A stretch of 35,842 nucleotides of DNA from Methanobacteriota archaeon (GTDB taxonomy: Archaea; Thermoplasmatota; Poseidoniia; Poseidoniales; Poseidoniaceae). The position numbers and the translations under genes were made by a program. Each line of letters opens with the position of its first letter. The stretch's first letter is position 1. The DNA is taken from positions 36,360 through 72,201 of the forward strand of contig PAQE01000029.1 of NCBI GenBank assembly GCA_002709705.1, in the 5' to 3' direction. Positions 34,051 through 35,842 of this stretch are shown one piece after another. The notes below the pieces were generated by a model that saw nothing but the letters and a program-made list of their open reading frames with translations, ran no database searches and was not told the DNA's origin.

Positions 34051-34368
34051 ATGGACTGGACACCTGAAGAATTGCAAGCAATAGTAGACGAGCACGCACT
34101 TGTGCTATTTATGAAAGGAGAACCTGGAGCTGCCCAATGCGGCTTCTCAAACAGAGCATCACAGGCACTACAAGCGTTTGGTGAGCCTTTCGCATCTGTC
34201 AATATTCTAAGCGACCCACGCGCAATCCCTTCAGTTTGCTCTTGGTCTGATTTTCCAACAATGCCACAGATTTTCGTTCATGGTGAACTGATTGGCGGTT
34301 CAGACATAGTTCTTGAAATGTTGAACGATGGCAGCCTTCGTGAAATGTTCGATGCTGGACGACAATGA
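34051..34368 (+). CDS. Monothiol glutaredoxin, CGFS type (Grx4/GrxD-like)
   Basis: This 105-residue protein has the CGFS active site at 30-33, K22 upstream (FMKGEP), the WSDFPTMPQIFV strand with the cis-Pro, and GGSDI at 82-86, all features of CGFS glutaredoxins that hold a bridging [2Fe-2S] cluster and hand it to targets, often paired with BolA. AAGGAG eight bases before ATG 34051 supports this start over the GTG at 34042, which overlaps the bolA stop. The bolA-grx pair is a coherent iron-sulfur trafficking operon. Such pairs are common in bacteria and eukaryotes, less so in archaea. Confidence 0.93.
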   Translation: MDWTPEELQAIVDEHALVLFMKGEPGAAQCGFSNRASQALQAFGEPFASVNILSDPRAIPSVCSWSDFPTMPQIFVHGELIGGSDIVLEMLNDGSLREMFDAGRQ

Positions 34369-34393
34369 ACTAGTCTCAAAAGCACAACTAAGC

Positions 34394-34441
34394 CATTTTA
34401 TGGCGGTTTCATTGAAAAGGTAGTTTGACTCAGGAGATTGT
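34394..34441 (+). promoter_or_regulatory. Candidate promoter and ribosome site of the ABC exporter genes
   Basis: A CATTTTAT element at about 34394-34401 is TATA-like and lies about 45 bases before the permease ATG. AGGAG is placed five bases before that ATG, a strong ribosome site. The TATA call is weak; the ribosome site is clear. Confidence 0.4.
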
Positions 34442-35299
34442 ATGGGCGTTTCAGAGAACAAGGTTCTCCGAAGAGACGGGAAACTCCCATTCCTTTCAGC
34501 ACCTGTAAAAATAATGCAAAATTTGTACAACTACAGGCAATTACTCAAGCATTTCATAGGACGTGATTTGAAGGTAAGATATCACAACTCAATTTTGGGT
34601 TATGGTTGGTCGGTTTTGGAGCCGCTAGCTCTTACTGTAACGTTTTACATTTTGTTCGCTATTTTATCCGATAGTGAAGATCCTTACAGGCCGCTGACCA
34701 TTTTACTGGGAATATTAGCATGGTCTCTATTTGCTAAGACCTTTTCAAACGGTACAACTTGTATCCAACGTAATTCTTCGCTAATACAGCGTGTATATTT
34801 CCCTCGCGAAATATTTTTGTTTTCGAAATCAGGTTACAACATGTTCCATTTCATCCTTAGCTTGCTTGTAATCATACCGTTGTTGATTCATTATGAATTG
34901 ATGCCTACTCAGCAGATATTCTTACTGCCAATTGCACTAATTATGATACTAATGCTGGGCACTGGTTTAGCATTCTTCACCAGTATACTGCAAACCAAAG
35001 CCCGGGATGTTGAGCACATTGTTACTATTGGTTTAAGAATCAGTTTTTACCTCTCACCAGTATTCTATCCATTGGAGATGATTACAGGAGGCAGAATACC
35101 TGAACAATACGCAGAAGCATACCTCATTGTAAATCCAATGGCGACATACATCACGATGATTCGCTCGGCGTTTACAGGAGCGCCCTTGGACATTCCAACA
35201 ATCAACCTAATCATTACATTCACTACCACCATAGCAATTTTCTGGATTGGTTCAATTTACTTCATGCGTAAAGAGAGAAAGGCGGTGAAATTCATATGA
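34442..35299 (+). CDS. ABC-2 type polysaccharide export permease (Wzm/TagG-like)
   Basis: A 285-residue membrane protein with about six helices. The N-terminal amphipathic segment [29 protein letters not shown] is the hallmark of Wzm/RfbA/TagG permeases, and [19 protein letters not shown] near 115-135 is the conserved coupling region that contacts the ATPase. The C-terminal half includes [14 protein letters not shown] and [14 protein letters not shown]. It forms the channel for lipid-linked glycan export. The stop overlaps the next ATG by four bases (ATGA), and the ATPase follows directly. Confidence 0.92.
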   Translation: MGVSENKVLRRDGKLPFLSAPVKIMQNLYNYRQLLKHFIGRDLKVRYHNSILGYGWSVLEPLALTVTFYILFAILSDSEDPYRPLTILLGILAWSLFAKTFSNGTTCIQRNSSLIQRVYFPREIFLFSKSGYNMFHFILSLLVIIPLLIHYELMPTQQIFLLPIALIMILMLGTGLAFFTSILQTKARDVEHIVTIGLRISFYLSPVFYPLEMITGGRIPEQYAEAYLIVNPMATYITMIRSAFTGAPLDIPTINLIITFTTTIAIFWIGSIYFMRKERKAVKFI

Positions 35300-35842
35300 A
35301 CGATTCTGCCATTTCCATTAAGGATGTAGCACTTGATTATCCTCGCAAGAAAAAAGGTGTTGGGTTGCTTCGTGAATTCATTACAGGGCGATTCAAGAAA
35401 ATCCCGCGCAAAGATAGATGGTTTAGGGCACTGAAGAGAATAAATCTAGAGGTCAAGCGAGGAGAAGTTGTTGGTATAATGGGACCCAATGGATCGGGTA
35501 AGAGCACATTACTCCGAGTTATTGCAGGAATCTACGCTCCAGATGAGGGTTTAGTTGAAGTTGAGGGCAGAATTACTCTACTAGCTGGAATTGGAACCGG
35601 TTTTAATCAGGATTTAACCGGGCGAGAAAACATCAAACTAACTGGAAGCATTTTTGGTTTTGATTCTAAATCAATAAGCGATATGGAAGAAGGAATAATT
35701 GATTTTTCTGGAATTAGAGAATTTATTGATGACCCGATTAGAACATATTCCGCCGGGATGAGGGCTAGGCTTGGTTTTGCGATTATATCGAATCTCGAAC
35801 CAGATATTTTGTTGCTTGATGAAGTAATGAGCGTTGGCGATT
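35296..35842 (+). CDS. ABC exporter ATPase (Wzt/TagH-like), partial
   Basis: The first 182 codons of the ATPase partner are present; the gene runs off the right edge with the last codons VMSVGD. Visible motifs are Walker A GPNGSGKS at 63-70, the Q-loop region [15 protein letters not shown], the ABC signature YSAGM at 151-155 and Walker B ILLLDE at 171-176. The GIGTGFNxDLTGREN sequence is typical of polysaccharide-exporting Wzt. A C-terminal carbohydrate-binding domain, found in some Wzt proteins, would lie outside the window. The ATG overlaps the permease stop, so the two are coupled. Confidence 0.93.
   Translation, partial: MNDSAISIKDVALDYPRKKKGVGLLREFITGRFKKIPRKDRWFRALKRINLEVKRGEVVGIMGPNGSGKSTLLRVIAGIYAPDEGLVEVEGRITLLAGIGTGFNQDLTGRENIKLTGSIFGFDSKSISDMEEGIIDFSGIREFIDDPIRTYSAGMRARLGFAIISNLEPDILLLDEVMSVGD

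Overview
The window reads as a compact archaeal chromosome segment. The information-processing genes are archaeal or euryarchaeal: PolD large subunit (DP2), primase large subunit PriL, uS13-uS4-uS11-RpoD in archaeal order, an archaeal pantoate kinase, an MptE-like pterin pyrophosphokinase and a DUF373 membrane protein. Beside them sit bacterial-looking genes: a bacterial-type LeuRS, BolA with a CGFS glutaredoxin, ribulose-phosphate 3-epimerase and a Wzm/Wzt exporter. This mixture, together with giant thrombospondin-type-3 (TSP3) surface proteins, fits marine Thermoplasmatota, most likely Marine Group II (Poseidoniales). That placement is inference; no rRNA is present to test it.

Layout. 1-2.7 kb: a partial basic protein, an unknown protein, a zinc-ribbon protein and DUF373. 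2.8-9.2 kb: priL, mptE with a small membrane protein, and the DP2 gene. 9.3-14.7 kb: a plus-strand run of pyrE, a THUMP-like methyltransferase, rps13, rps4, rps11, rpoD and pantoate kinase. 14.7-16.3 kb: a TPD-motif PD-(D/E)XK nuclease resembling human CDIN1, and an SRPBCC-like protein. 16.3-28.6 kb: a surface and sensing block with two large beta-propeller/TSP3 proteins anchored by C-terminal helices, a membrane-anchored regulator carrying two winged helices, LeuRS and an MBL-fold hydrolase. 28.7-31.3 kb: a winged-helix STAND ATPase, thioredoxin and Rpe. 31.3-35.8 kb: surface-polysaccharide genes (GT4 transferase, flippase, ABC exporter, the last cut by the window end) interrupted by a bolA-grx pair.

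Genes are packed very tightly. All seven convergent gene pairs have no intergenic base: four have directly abutting stop codons forming a T-R-A-T-Y-A hexamer that is a stop on both strands, and three overlap by 14, 71 and 117 nt. No gap between genes exceeds 150 bp. I saw no tRNA, rRNA, CRISPR, insertion sequence, intein or attachment site.

The best candidates for something undescribed are the archaeal CDIN1-like nuclease, the one-protein membrane sensor/regulator with a palindrome over its own start codon, and the STAND regulator divergent from a giant surface protein.
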